From the NCBI GenBank assembly GCA_016713505.1, contig JADJPA010000001.1, positions 2,369,501-2,433,500 of the forward strand: DNA of 64,000 nucleotides. The letters run 5' to 3'. Made by a program: the position numbers and the translations under genes. This stretch comes from Candidatus Competibacteraceae bacterium. Its GTDB lineage: Bacteria > Pseudomonadota > Gammaproteobacteria > Competibacterales > Competibacteraceae. Position 1 is the first letter of the stretch, and every line of letters starts with the position of its first letter. Shown piece by piece: positions 25,315 through 34,719 of this stretch. The notes below the pieces were generated by a model. The model was not told where the DNA came from and did not search any database. It saw only the letters and a list, made by a program, of their open reading frames with translations.

Positions 25315-27204
25315 TCACACCTCCGCCAAATTGCCCTTCTCCTCCAACCAATTTTTACGGTCGCCCGCGCGCTTCTTAGCCAGCAGCATATCCATCAGGG
25401 CCAAGGTATCGTCGCCGGTTTCCAGCGTCAGTTGCACCAGCCGGCGGGTGGCGGGGTCCATGGTGGTCTCGCGCAGTTGCAGCGGGTTCATCTCACCCAA
25501 ACCCTTGAAGCGGGTGACGTTGACCTTGCCCTTTTTCTTCTCGGCGGCGATCCGATCCAAAACACCCTGCTTCTCGGCCTCGTCCAGCGCGTAAAACACC
25601 TCCTTGCCGACATCGATCCGAAACAGCGGCGGCATGGCGACACAGACATGGCCGGCCTCGACCAGCGGCCGGAAGTGGCGCACGAACAGCGCGCACAGCA
25701 GCGTGGCGATGTGCAAGCCGTCGGAATCGGCGTCGGCCAAAATACAAACCCGGCCGTAGCGCAAGCCGGCCAACTCCTCGGAACCCGGATCGACCCCGAT
25801 GGCAACGGCGATGTCGTGCACCTCTTGGGAGGCCATCACCTCGCCGGAATCCACCTCCCAGGTGTTGAGAATCTTGCCGCGCAGCGGCATCACCGCTTGA
25901 AATTCGCGGTTGCGAGCCTGCTTGGCGGAGCCGCCGGCCGAATCGCCCTCCACCAAAAACAATTCAGTCCGACCCGCGTCTTGGGCCGTGCAATCGGTGA
26001 GCTTGCCGGGCAGCGCCGGGCCGCTAGTCACCTGCTTGCGCACTACCTTGCGGCTGGCGCGCAACCGCTTCTGCGCGTTGGCCAGCGCCAGTTGGGCGAT
26101 GCGCTCGCCGGTTTCGGGGTGCTGGTTCAACCACAGGCTCAAGGTATCCTTGACCACGCCGGCGACGAACACCGCGCACTCGCGCGAGGACAGCCGCTCC
26201 TTGGTCTGACCGGAAAATTGCGGGTCTTGCATCTTGGCCGACAGCACGTAGCAGCAGCCTTCCCAGACATCCTCCGGCGCGATCCGCAACCCGCGCGGCA
26301 CCAAATTGCGAAACTCGCAAAACTCGCGCACGGCGTCGGTCACGCCCCCGCGCAAGCCGTTGACGTGGGTGCCGCCTTGCGGGGTGGGGATGAGATTGAC
26401 GTAGCTCTCGGCCACCGGCTCGCCGCCTTCCGGCAACCAGGTCAGCGCCCAATCGACCGCCTCGCGCGGGCCGCTGACGTGACCGACGAACGGCGGATCG
26501 GGCAACAGCGGAATTTTTCCCAGCGCTTCCTTGAGGTAGTCGGTGAAGCCATCTTCATAATGCCACAGGGTTTTTTCGCCGGTCGCCTCGTCGGTGAAGG
26601 CGACTTTCAAACCCGGACACAGCACCGCCTTGGCGCGCAACACATGCTTGAGACGCGGGATCGAAAATTTGGGTGAATCGAAATAGCGGGGATCGGGCCA
26701 AAAGCGCAAGGTGGTGCCGGTCACACGCCGCCCCACCGTGCCGATCTCCTCCAGATCGGACACCTTGTCGCCGCCGGCAAAGGCCATGTTGTATTCCTTG
26801 CCGTTGCGCTTGACCCACACTTCGAGATGGCTGGACAGGGCGTTGACCACCGACACGCCGACCCCGTGCAAGCCGCCGGAAAACCGGTAGTTGCGGTCGG
26901 AAAACTTGCCGCCGGCGTGCAGCCGGGTCAGGATCAATTCGACGCCCGGTATCCCCTCCTCCGGGTGGATGTCCACCGGCATTCCCCGGCCGTCGTCCTC
27001 GACCGACAGCGAGCCGTCGGCGTACAGGATCACCGCCACCACGCTGGCGTGTCCCGCGATGGCCTCATCCACGCTGTTGTCGATGACTTCCTGCGCCAGA
27101 TGATTGGGCCGGGTGGTGTCGGTGTACATGCCCGGCCGCTTGCGCACCGGGTCCAAACCGCTCAAAACTTCAATCGCGGAGGCGTCGTAGCTGGTAGCAT
27201 TCAT
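25315..27204 (-). CDS. parE: DNA topoisomerase IV subunit B ParE
   Basis: A 629-residue ATPase subunit of topoisomerase IV, which unlinks daughter chromosomes. GHKL ATP-binding motifs: EVIDNSVDEAIAGHA, EDDGRGMPVDIHPE and GGLHGVGVSVVNALS. The TOPRIM domain shows FLVEGDSAGGSAKQARNR and ILADADSDGLHIATLL. The C-terminal RFKGLGEMNPLQLRETTMDP is the ParE signature. Length is typical. The partner parC is not in the window. The gene's last codons are 78 bases from the IS630 end. Confidence 0.97.
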   Translation of the reverse strand: MNATSYDASAIEVLSGLDPVRKRPGMYTDTTRPNHLAQEVIDNSVDEAIAGHASVVAVILYADGSLSVEDDGRGMPVDIHPEEGIPGVELILTRLHAGGKFSDRNYRFSGGLHGVGVSVVNALSSHLEVWVKRNGKEYNMAFAGGDKVSDLEEIGTVGRRVTGTTLRFWPDPRYFDSPKFSIPRLKHVLRAKAVLCPGLKVAFTDEATGEKTLWHYEDGFTDYLKEALGKIPLLPDPPFVGHVSGPREAVDWALTWLPEGGEPVAESYVNLIPTPQGGTHVNGLRGGVTDAVREFCEFRNLVPRGLRIAPEDVWEGCCYVLSAKMQDPQFSGQTKERLSSRECAVFVAGVVKDTLSLWLNQHPETGERIAQLALANAQKRLRASRKVVRKQVTSGPALPGKLTDCTAQDAGRTELFLVEGDSAGGSAKQARNREFQAVMPLRGKILNTWEVDSGEVMASQEVHDIAVAIGVDPGSEELAGLRYGRVCILADADSDGLHIATLLCALFVRHFRPLVEAGHVCVAMPPLFRIDVGKEVFYALDEAEKQGVLDRIAAEKKKGKVNVTRFKGLGEMNPLQLRETTMDPATRRLVQLTLETGDDTLALMDMLLAKKRAGDRKNWLEEKGNLAEV

Positions 27205-27930
27205 GGTGGGTATCGACTAAAAACCAATGACCGATAAAAAACGAGTGATAGCGTTTTATGCAACTTTAATAATACATCTAGTTTTGACTTCATTAGCAAT
27301 TTTTTTAGCGATGCGCATTGAGCCGCGTGTGCCTAGTCCGTCGGAGCGGCGGTTAAATACGCCGATATAACCCTGTAGATTGCTAAGAATACTGAAAAAA
27401 CCGCATTTGAAATTAAACGCGCTTCTTTATGAATTCGACCGATCCACCGGCGCTATGTCAGAAGAGAATGCGCTATATCGCGCACCCCTTAAGATTCACA
27501 ATCATCATCACCAAAACCAATTCATTGCACGGCGACTCCATTAATAGCGCAAAGCGTTCGAAATCGATGGAAACGCGAAGATCAAAATTAATGAAACTCA
27601 ATAGCGCCCTGGCGCGCCAGCCTTCCAACAGGCGGCACTAGCGCAGCTAACAGCTTGGTTAGCATAAATTATTAATCAAGAATCGATCTCAACAGAGCGC
27701 CTCATTTCGAACAATAATGCTTTCGCCGCGGGCGAACGAAATAGGGGAAGAACAGACAGCCAGAAAGGCGCGAGCGAATTAACCGTCTTGCCAGGCAAAC
27801 GAACGTAATGCTAGAAAGTCGCTCAGCGAGTCATTGACTCGGCAAGAGGGTCATGTGAAACTAGCAAGTAGACTCGTGCTTGCGTGTCTGATATTGCATT
27901 TCGCGAAAATCCTGCTGAGGAGTTTGTGAG
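27205..27930. other. Intergenic region between parE and the RRM gene
   Basis: About 725 bases with no convincing gene. GC content is lower than in the flanking genes. A frame of 70 codons at 27429-27641 has no recognisable domain and no ribosome site and was not called. The region must hold the divergent promoters of parE and the RRM gene. Close to the RRM gene there is a small hairpin (GCAAG/CTTGC around 27865-27888) that could lie in an mRNA leader. Confidence 0.4.
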
Positions 27931-28296
27931 TTGGGTAAGAAACTGTATGTCGGCAATTTGAGCTATAGCATTAATAATAGCGACTTAGAGACCCTGTTTA
28001 CGGCGCACGGCAGCGTGCGGTCCGCTCAGGTGATTACCGATCGGGATACCGGGCGATCCAAGGGATTCGGCTTTGTGGAAATGAGCAGCGACCAAGAAGC
28101 TCAAGCGGCTATTGCCGCCCTCAACGGCAAGGAAATCGAGGGTCGCAGCTTGACCGTCAACGAGGCTCGCCCCCAGCAAGGTCCTGGCGGCGGTGGCGGC
28201 GGTGGCGGCGGCTACGGCGGCGGTGGCAAACGCGGTGGCGGCTACGGCGGCGGTGGCGGCTACGGCGGCGGTGGCGGCGGTGGACGCCGCTATTGA
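27931..28296 (+). CDS. Glycine-rich RRM RNA-binding protein
   Basis: A 121-residue protein with one RNA-recognition motif (residues ~3-80) and a Gly-rich tail. RNP2 is LYVGNLSYSI and RNP1 is KGFGFVEM, both with the aromatic residues that stack on RNA. The tail from about residue 87 is nearly all Gly with Tyr, Lys and Arg. The start is TTG at 27931, set by GAGGAG 8 bases upstream and by the family opening KKLYVGNL. Such proteins in bacteria are often induced by cold and act as RNA chaperones. Confidence 0.93.
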   Translation: MGKKLYVGNLSYSINNSDLETLFTAHGSVRSAQVITDRDTGRSKGFGFVEMSSDQEAQAAIAALNGKEIEGRSLTVNEARPQQGPGGGGGGGGGYGGGGKRGGGYGGGGGYGGGGGGGRRY

Positions 28297-28518
28297 TCAC
28301 TGCCTGTCACTCCATTCCACCGTTCAACGACCTGGAAACCTCCTCACGCGGAATAAACTCCGCTTCTAGCGCATCTGACACAAGGCACCCGTGTTTTTGC
28401 TATTTACCAGTTGGCTTCCTGAGCGCTTATCAAAACAATCGCGTTGAATGAGACATCTTCATATCAACAGGATCGAGCGATGAGACTTTCCTCTCCCTAC
28501 TAGAGAGCATGACGCTCG

Positions 28519-28562
28519 AACGACCCAGCGGACGGCCAGTTTGCCGCTCGCTGGGTCGTTTT
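28519..28562 (+). terminator. Stem-loop terminator between the RRM gene and pgk
   Basis: A perfect 12-bp stem (AACGACCCAGCG at 28519-28530 with CGCTGGGTCGTT at 28549-28560) closes an 18-base loop and runs into TTTT on the plus strand. It lies between two convergent genes. The T tract favours plus-strand termination, although the stem is 220 bases after the RRM stop codon; it may also slow read-through from pgk. Confidence 0.6.
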
Positions 28563-28578
28563 AACTCAAGGCCAAGCT

Positions 28579-29760
28579 TCAGCCGTTGGCCCGCGATTCC
28601 AAAATTTCAACGGCCGGCAGCACTTTGCCTTCCAGGAATTCCAGGAACGCGCCACCGGCGGTGGAGATGTAGGACACCTTGTCGTAAATGTTGTACTTCT
28701 GAATGGCGGCGATGGTGTCGCCGCCGCCCGCCAAGGTAAACGCCTTGGTGTCGGCGATGGCTTTGGCGACGGTCTTGGTTCCCGCGCCGAACTGGTCGAA
28801 CTCGAACACGCCGACCGGGCCGTTCCACACCACGGTGCCGGCTTTCATGATGATATCGGCCAGCTCCTGGGCGCTCTTGGGACCGATGTCGAAGATCATT
28901 TCATCATCGGCCACCGCGCCAGCGTCTTTCTGCACCGCCGGTTCGGCGGCGTCGAATTTCTTGCCGACCACCACATCGACCGCGATCGGAATGTTCGCGC
29001 CGCGCTTCTTCATTTTCTCGATCAACGTCTTCGCGGTCGGCACCAGATCATGCTCGCTCAGCGACTTGCCGACGTTCTTGCCCACCGCTTCCAGGAAGGT
29101 GTTGGCGATGCCGCCGCCGACCACCAATTGATCGACCTTCTCCGACAGACTTTCCAGCACGGTCAGCTTGGTCGAAACCTTGGAGCCGCCGACGATGGCG
29201 ACCAGCGGCCGGGCCGGCTTGGCCAGCGCTTTGGTCAGCGCGTCCAATTCCTCGGTCAGCAGGATGCCGGCGCAGGCCACCGGGGCGAACTTGGCGATGC
29301 CGTGAGTGGAGGCTTCGGCCCGATGGGCGGTGCCGAAGGCGTCCATGACGAAAATGTCGCAAAGCGCCGCGTACTTCTTGGCGGTTTCCTCAACGTTCTT
29401 CTTTTCGCCCTTGTTGGTGCGGACGTTTTCGAGCAGCACCACTTCCCCGTTGGCGACCTCAAAACCGCCGTTGACCCAATCGCGGATCACCCGCACTGGC
29501 TTGCCGAGCTTGGCCGACATCACCTCGGCGACCGGCTGAAGTGAATCCTCCGGGTTGAATTGGCCTTCGGTGGGGCGGCCCAAGTGCGAGGTCACCATCA
29601 CCTTGGCCCCGGCTTTCATCGCGTGTTCGATGGTCGGCATCGAGGCGGTGATGCGGGCGTCGGAGGTGACCTTGCCGTCCTTGACGGGCACGTTGAGATC
29701 GGCGCGGATGAACACCCGCTTGCCGGCCAAATCCAAATCGGTCATACGCTTAAATTGCAT
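28579..29760 (-). CDS. pgk: Phosphoglycerate kinase
   Basis: A 393-residue enzyme that transfers phosphate from 1,3-bisphosphoglycerate to ADP. N-terminal RVFIRADLNVPVKDGKVTSDARI carries the substrate arginines (shown here by RADLNVPVKDG). The hinge and nucleotide-binding regions AIVGGSKVSTKLTVLESL and TLAGGGDTIAAIQKY are intact. The ATG at 29760 follows GGAGGAGAG. It lies downstream of gap on the same strand and is probably in one transcript with it. Confidence 0.97.
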   Translation of the reverse strand: MQFKRMTDLDLAGKRVFIRADLNVPVKDGKVTSDARITASMPTIEHAMKAGAKVMVTSHLGRPTEGQFNPEDSLQPVAEVMSAKLGKPVRVIRDWVNGGFEVANGEVVLLENVRTNKGEKKNVEETAKKYAALCDIFVMDAFGTAHRAEASTHGIAKFAPVACAGILLTEELDALTKALAKPARPLVAIVGGSKVSTKLTVLESLSEKVDQLVVGGGIANTFLEAVGKNVGKSLSEHDLVPTAKTLIEKMKKRGANIPIAVDVVVGKKFDAAEPAVQKDAGAVADDEMIFDIGPKSAQELADIIMKAGTVVWNGPVGVFEFDQFGAGTKTVAKAIADTKAFTLAGGGDTIAAIQKYNIYDKVSYISTAGGAFLEFLEGKVLPAVEILESRANG

Positions 29761-29866
29761 TTTTCTCTCCTCCAAATCAAACCCCCGTCCGCCCTGACGC
29801 GAAACGCAAGGCGAGCGGGGGCATGGATTTCAATTCAGCAAGGAACCGCCACGGCGTGGCGTTCGC

Positions 29867-30865
29867 TTACTTGGCCATGACGCGAACCATTTCCAGCACT
29901 TTGCAGGAATAACCCCATTCGTTGTCGTACCAGGCCACGACCTTGACAAAGTTGTCGTCCAGGGCGATGCCGGCGTCGGCGTCGAAGGTGGAGGTGTTGC
30001 TCTCGCCGCGGAAGTCGGTGGCGACCACTTTATCTTCGGTGTAGCCCAGCACGCCCTTCATCGCGCCTTCGGAGGCGGACTTCATGGCGGCGCAGATGTC
30101 CTTGTAGGCCGCGGGCTTGTTCAACTCCACGGTCAGGTCAACCACCGACACATCGGAAGTGGGCACGCGGAAGGCCATGCCGGTGAGCTTCTTGTTCAGC
30201 TCCGGGATGACCTTGCCGACGGCCTTGGCCGCGCCGGTCGAGGACGGAATGATGTTTTCCAAAATGCCGCGGCCGCCGCGCCAATCTTTGTTGGACGGAC
30301 CGTCCACGGTTTTCTGGGTGGCGGTGGCGGCGTGCACGGTGGTCATCAAGCCGCGCTTGATGCCCCACTGATCGTTCAACACCTTAGCGACCGGGGCCAG
30401 ACAGTTGGTGGTGCAGGAGGCGTTGGAGATGATGGTTTGGCCGGCGTATTTGTCATGGTTCACGCCGTAGACGAACATCGGAGTGTCGTCCTTGCTGGGC
30501 GCGCTTTGGATGACTTTCTTCGCGCCGGCGGCGAGGTGCTTCTTGCAGGTTTCTTCGGTCAGGAACAGGCCGGTGGACTCGACGACAATATCGGCGCCTA
30601 CTTCGCTCCACTTCAGTTCGGCCGGATCCTTGATGGCGGTCAGGCGAATCTTTTTGCCGTTGACGATCAGGGTGTTGCCATCGACCGCGACCTTGCCTTC
30701 AAACTTGCGATGCACCGAGTCGTATTGCAGCATGTAGGCCAGATAATCGGGCTCGAGCAGGTCGTTGATGCCGACGATCTCAATGTCGGGAAAATCCTTC
30801 ACCGCCGCGCGAAACACCATACGACCGATGCGGCCAAAACCATTGATACCCACTTTGATAGCCAT
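29867..30865 (-). CDS. gap: Glyceraldehyde-3-phosphate dehydrogenase, type I
   Basis: A 332-residue NAD(P)-dependent enzyme. N-terminal VGINGFGRIGRMVFRA binds the cofactor. The catalytic cysteine is in SNASCTTNCLAP, and GMAFRVPTSDVSVVDLTVEL and WYDNEWGYSCKVLEM complete the fold. The ATG at 30865 has GGAGG at a normal distance. It sits between tkt and pgk on the same strand. Cofactor preference (NAD or NADP) cannot be decided by eye. Confidence 0.97.
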   Translation of the reverse strand: MAIKVGINGFGRIGRMVFRAAVKDFPDIEIVGINDLLEPDYLAYMLQYDSVHRKFEGKVAVDGNTLIVNGKKIRLTAIKDPAELKWSEVGADIVVESTGLFLTEETCKKHLAAGAKKVIQSAPSKDDTPMFVYGVNHDKYAGQTIISNASCTTNCLAPVAKVLNDQWGIKRGLMTTVHAATATQKTVDGPSNKDWRGGRGILENIIPSSTGAAKAVGKVIPELNKKLTGMAFRVPTSDVSVVDLTVELNKPAAYKDICAAMKSASEGAMKGVLGYTEDKVVATDFRGESNTSTFDADAGIALDDNFVKVVAWYDNEWGYSCKVLEMVRVMAK

Positions 30866-31004
30866 GCTTTCCTCCAACTGTGTGGTGAGCGAAACGTGTG
30901 GTTATGGAAAGGCGGATGCCGTGACCCGCCCGGAACGACATACAAAATATTAGTATAAACTTTAAGCCTTACCGACAAAAATCAGCGCGATCGCGGCCGG
31001 CGGT

Positions 31005-33092
31005 TCAAAACAGCGCCGCCACGGCAGCCGTCACCCGTTCGGCGGTAAAGCCGAAATGCTGGAAGATGATTTCCGGCGGCCCCGATTCGCCGAAGCAATC
31101 AAGGCCGACCACCGTGCCCTCAGGCCCGGCGTATTTGTACCAGGGCGCGGTCACGCTAGCCTCGACCACCACCCGGCGGGTCACCAACGGCGGCAGCACT
31201 GACTGGCGGTACGCCTTGTCCTGCGCGTCGAACACGTCCACCGAAGGCATGGAGACGACGCGGACCCGCCGCCCCTGGCCGTTCAGTTCCCGCGCCGCTT
31301 CGACCGCCAGTTGCACCTCGGAACCCGTCGCGATGATGATCGCCTCGGGATCGGCCCCGCAGTCGAGCAGCACATAACCGCCGCGCGCGATGGCGCGCAC
31401 TTGCTCGGGCGTGCGGTCCTGATGCGGCAGTTTCTGGCGGGTGAAGATCAACGCGGTCGGGCCATTGACCCGCTCCAGCGCCATCTTCCAGGCCACGGCG
31501 GTTTCGGTGGTGTCGCAAGTCCGCCACACCGACAAATCCGGGATGATCCGCAAGCTGGCGACATGCTCGACCGGCTGGTGGGTGGGTCCGTCGCCGCCCA
31601 CCCCGATGGAGTCGTGGGTCAGCACGAACATGCAGCGGATTTTCATCAAGGCCGACATGCGGATGGCGCTGCGGCCGTAGTCGGCGAACATCAGAAAGGT
31701 GCCACCGAACGGCACGTAGCCGCCGTGCAGCGCCAGACCGTTCATGATCGCGTTCATCGCGAATTCGCGCGCGCCGTAAAAGATCAGATTGCCGTCCGGG
31801 TGCTCGAAATCGACCGGCCGCGAGCCGACCCAGGGAATACCGGTGGATTCGGCCAAGTCCGCCGAGCCGCCGACCAGGCTGGGAAAATGCGGGCCGTAAA
31901 ACTCCAAGGCGCGCTGCGAGCCGGCGCGGGTGGCGAGATCTTCGCGCCGCTGCTGGGTCGCGTGAATGAATTCCCACGCGATGGCATCCCAATCGTCGGG
32001 AAAGCCGCAGGCGATGCGCCGGTCGAATTCCGCCGCGCGTTCGGGGAACTGCGTGCGATAGCGCGAGAACATTTCGTTCCACTCCGCTTCCCAGGCCGCG
32101 CCTTTGGGGCGGGCGTCGAAGGCGCGGTAAATTTCGGGCGGAATCACAAACGCTTCATGCCGCCAGCCGATGTTTTCGCGGGTGGCGGCGACCTCGCTGG
32201 CTCCCAGCGGCGCGCCGTGGGATTTCTCGCTGCCGCCCTTGTTCGGCGCGCCCTTGGCGATGGTGGTCTTGCAGCAGATCAGCGTCGGCCGTTCGTGAAA
32301 GGCCCGCGCTTGTTCGATGGCGACATGGATCGCCTCGGGGTCGTGGCCGTCCACGTTTGGAATCACATGCCAGCCCATCGCCTCGAAGCGCAGTGCGACA
32401 TTCTCGCGGAACCACCCCTCCACCTTGCCATCGATGGAGATGCCGTTGTCATCGTACAAGCAAATCAGCTTGCCCAAGCCCCAGATGCCGGCCAGCGAGC
32501 AGGCTTCGTAGGAAATCCCTTCCATCAGGCAGCCGTCGCCCAAAATGACGTAGGTGTAATGATCGACGACGGGAAAACCGGGGCGATTGAAGCGGGTCGC
32601 CAGCGCCCGTTCGGCCAGCGCCATGCCGACGCCGTTGGCCAAGCCCTGACCCAACGGCCCGGTGGTGGTTTCCACCCCGGCGGTGCGGCCGTACTCGGGA
32701 TGGCCCGGCGTGCGCGAACCCAACTGGCGGAATTTACGGAGATCCTCGATGGTGAGATCGTAACCGCTCAGATGCAGCAGCGAATACTGCAACATCGAAC
32801 CGTGGCCGTTCGACAGGATCAGGCGGTCGCGGTTGAACCATTTGGGATTGGCGGGATTGTGCCGCAAGAAATCGTTCCACAACACCATGCCGAAATCGGC
32901 CATGCCCATCGGCGCGCCCGGATGGCCGGATTCGGCCTTTTGCACGGCGTCCATGCTCAGGGCGCGGATGGCGTTGGCCAGCTCCTGGCGGGTGGGGGTT
33001 TGGAAGGCCGGACCGACGGGGCCGGCTTCGGCCGCCGCTTCGGTGATGGTGTCCAACAAGTTTCGGGCGGCCAATTCGCTACGCGAGGGCAT
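31005..33092 (-). CDS. tkt: Transketolase
   Basis: A 695-residue thiamine-diphosphate enzyme of the pentose phosphate pathway. It shows KAESGHPGAPMGMADFG, the ThDP motif GDGCLMEGISYEACSLAG ending in YDDNGISIDG, and the Pyr-domain sequence MFVLTHDSIGVGGDGPTHQPVE. Length is standard. The ATG at 33092 follows GGAGAGAGAG. The order tkt-gap-pgk on one strand is common to proteobacteria that run glycolysis or the Calvin cycle through this cluster; no Rubisco gene is in view. Confidence 0.97.
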   Translation of the reverse strand: MPSRSELAARNLLDTITEAAAEAGPVGPAFQTPTRQELANAIRALSMDAVQKAESGHPGAPMGMADFGMVLWNDFLRHNPANPKWFNRDRLILSNGHGSMLQYSLLHLSGYDLTIEDLRKFRQLGSRTPGHPEYGRTAGVETTTGPLGQGLANGVGMALAERALATRFNRPGFPVVDHYTYVILGDGCLMEGISYEACSLAGIWGLGKLICLYDDNGISIDGKVEGWFRENVALRFEAMGWHVIPNVDGHDPEAIHVAIEQARAFHERPTLICCKTTIAKGAPNKGGSEKSHGAPLGASEVAATRENIGWRHEAFVIPPEIYRAFDARPKGAAWEAEWNEMFSRYRTQFPERAAEFDRRIACGFPDDWDAIAWEFIHATQQRREDLATRAGSQRALEFYGPHFPSLVGGSADLAESTGIPWVGSRPVDFEHPDGNLIFYGAREFAMNAIMNGLALHGGYVPFGGTFLMFADYGRSAIRMSALMKIRCMFVLTHDSIGVGGDGPTHQPVEHVASLRIIPDLSVWRTCDTTETAVAWKMALERVNGPTALIFTRQKLPHQDRTPEQVRAIARGGYVLLDCGADPEAIIIATGSEVQLAVEAARELNGQGRRVRVVSMPSVDVFDAQDKAYRQSVLPPLVTRRVVVEASVTAPWYKYAGPEGTVVGLDCFGESGPPEIIFQHFGFTAERVTAAVAALF

Positions 33093-33382
33093 CAACTCTC
33101 TCTCCTACATCAGCGTCAACTATAGGGAACTACGGGGAACAATGCGCGGTGACTTCGGAAAACGCGCATCGCGCCCTAACTGCGCGCGTCGCTCTTGCTG
33201 GGACGTTCACCGGAGAGATCACGAGGGATGTCCGGTCGCGCCAAACCCCCCTATGGGATTCGGTTCGGCCGAAAAATGGCGGCGATTATAGGAAAAATTG
33301 CCCATCCCGCCAAATCATTTATTCCTGACTCGCGGCGAGCGCGACCGATCCAACCGGTCTCGATATGCTCGGCGGCCAGCGT

Positions 33383-34558
33383 TCAATCCCGGCGCAAGCT
33401 GTCGGAAATGGCCACCGGGGTCGGATAATTCAGCACCAGATAGTAGGTCGAGGCGATGAAGGTCAACAGCGTCGTCGCCTGCACCAGATAGGACGCCTCC
33501 CGGCCGATCAATTGATTCTGCTGGGCCATCACTGCGATCAAAAGCGCAAACTCGCTGACTTGTCCCAGCCGCACCCCGACTTCCATGGCGATGCGAGGCC
33601 GTTCCCCGGTCCATTGCAGGAAGCCGCGAAACACCCACGGCTTGCCCGCCAGCAGCAGCGCGCCCAGGCTTAACGTCGGAAGGGCCACTTCCCTCAACAT
33701 GCCGAGGTCAAAGCCCGCGCCCAGCGAAAAAAAGAACAGCACCAGAAAAAAATCGCGCAACGGTTTGAGGCTGTCGGCGATGTAGAGCGAAATCGGGCTG
33801 CTGGCCAGCGCCACCCCCCCGATAAAAGCACCGATGGCGTAGGACAGTCCCGCCAGCGCCGCGACTTCAGAGATGCATAGACACCAGCCGATCGCGGTCA
33901 GGAAGATGTATTCGCGAATCTTGTCGAACTTGTCAATCAGCGGGATCAGCACGTAACGCGCGGCGAGAAAGGCGAACCCCAGCAGCAGCGGCAATGTAAC
34001 GATCAACAAACCCAAGCCTTGTAGCGAGGAGCCGCGCCCGCCCAACCCTTCGAGCAACAGCAGCACGGCGATGGCGAGCATATCCTGCAACAGCAGGATA
34101 CTAATGATAATTTCTCCGGTGTGCTGGTGGTGCAGCGTCCGAGTCGGCAGCAGCTTGAGGCCAATGATGGTGCTGGAAAAAGTCATCGCCGTGCCGATCA
34201 GCAGGCTTTCACCCAGCGAGTAACCGAACAACCAAACGATCCAGCCGCTGGCTAGCGCGAACACCAAGGAAGTGCCGAGCGTGATCACGGTCGCCTTGTG
34301 CAGCATGTGCAGCAACCGCTGCGGCGACAGATCCAAGCCCAACAGGAACAACAGGAACATAATGCCGATCTGGGCCATTTCCTCGATGGCCGAGGCGTTA
34401 TCGATCAGCTTGAAGCCATAAGGACCGATCAGGATGCCTAGCATGATGTAGGCGATTGGGAGCGCTTGGCGCGCGTAGAGCGCCAGCGTGGCGAACAGCG
34501 CCGCGCCAGTGAAGATCAGGAACAGAGAAAAAATGATGGGATTTTGAGCTTCGTACAT
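33383..34558 (-). CDS. CPA2-type cation:proton antiporter without regulatory domain
   Basis: A 391-residue, very hydrophobic protein with about 11-13 membrane segments, of the KefB/CPA2 type. Characteristic parts: YIMLGILIGPYGFKLIDN, FLLFLLGLDLSPQ, the discontinuous-helix region TFSSTIIGLKLLPTR, LLLQDMLAIAVLLLLEG with the ion-binding Asp, and VALASSPISLYIAD. It ends after the membrane domain, so the cytoplasmic RCK/TrkA-N regulatory domain of KefB/KefC is absent. It should exchange K+ or Na+ for H+ at the inner membrane. Confidence 0.88.
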   Translation of the reverse strand: MYEAQNPIIFSLFLIFTGAALFATLALYARQALPIAYIMLGILIGPYGFKLIDNASAIEEMAQIGIMFLLFLLGLDLSPQRLLHMLHKATVITLGTSLVFALASGWIVWLFGYSLGESLLIGTAMTFSSTIIGLKLLPTRTLHHQHTGEIIISILLLQDMLAIAVLLLLEGLGGRGSSLQGLGLLIVTLPLLLGFAFLAARYVLIPLIDKFDKIREYIFLTAIGWCLCISEVAALAGLSYAIGAFIGGVALASSPISLYIADSLKPLRDFFLVLFFFSLGAGFDLGMLREVALPTLSLGALLLAGKPWVFRGFLQWTGERPRIAMEVGVRLGQVSEFALLIAVMAQQNQLIGREASYLVQATTLLTFIASTYYLVLNYPTPVAISDSLRRD

Positions 34559-34719
34559 CTGTTATTGGTTTCCGGCCGTGCAACGGTGGGCAGCATATCG
34601 AGCCCACCGTCGACAGACCGTAACTATAACAGCGTTCAGCCAGGTTTCAGATCCGGAACAAGACCGGAGCCTTCAGCTAAATGAAGCGAAATTCCAAGTG
34701 ATCACCGCCTTACAATCCG

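Noticed and set aside
25294..26676. 460-codon plus-strand frame
   Set aside because: Antisense of parE, whose minus-strand product has all expected motifs.
27429..27641. 70-codon frame between parE and the RRM gene
   Set aside because: No domain, no ribosome site, and composition unlike the coding DNA around it.
31311..33125. 604-codon plus-strand frame
   Set aside because: Antisense of transketolase; caused by high GC.
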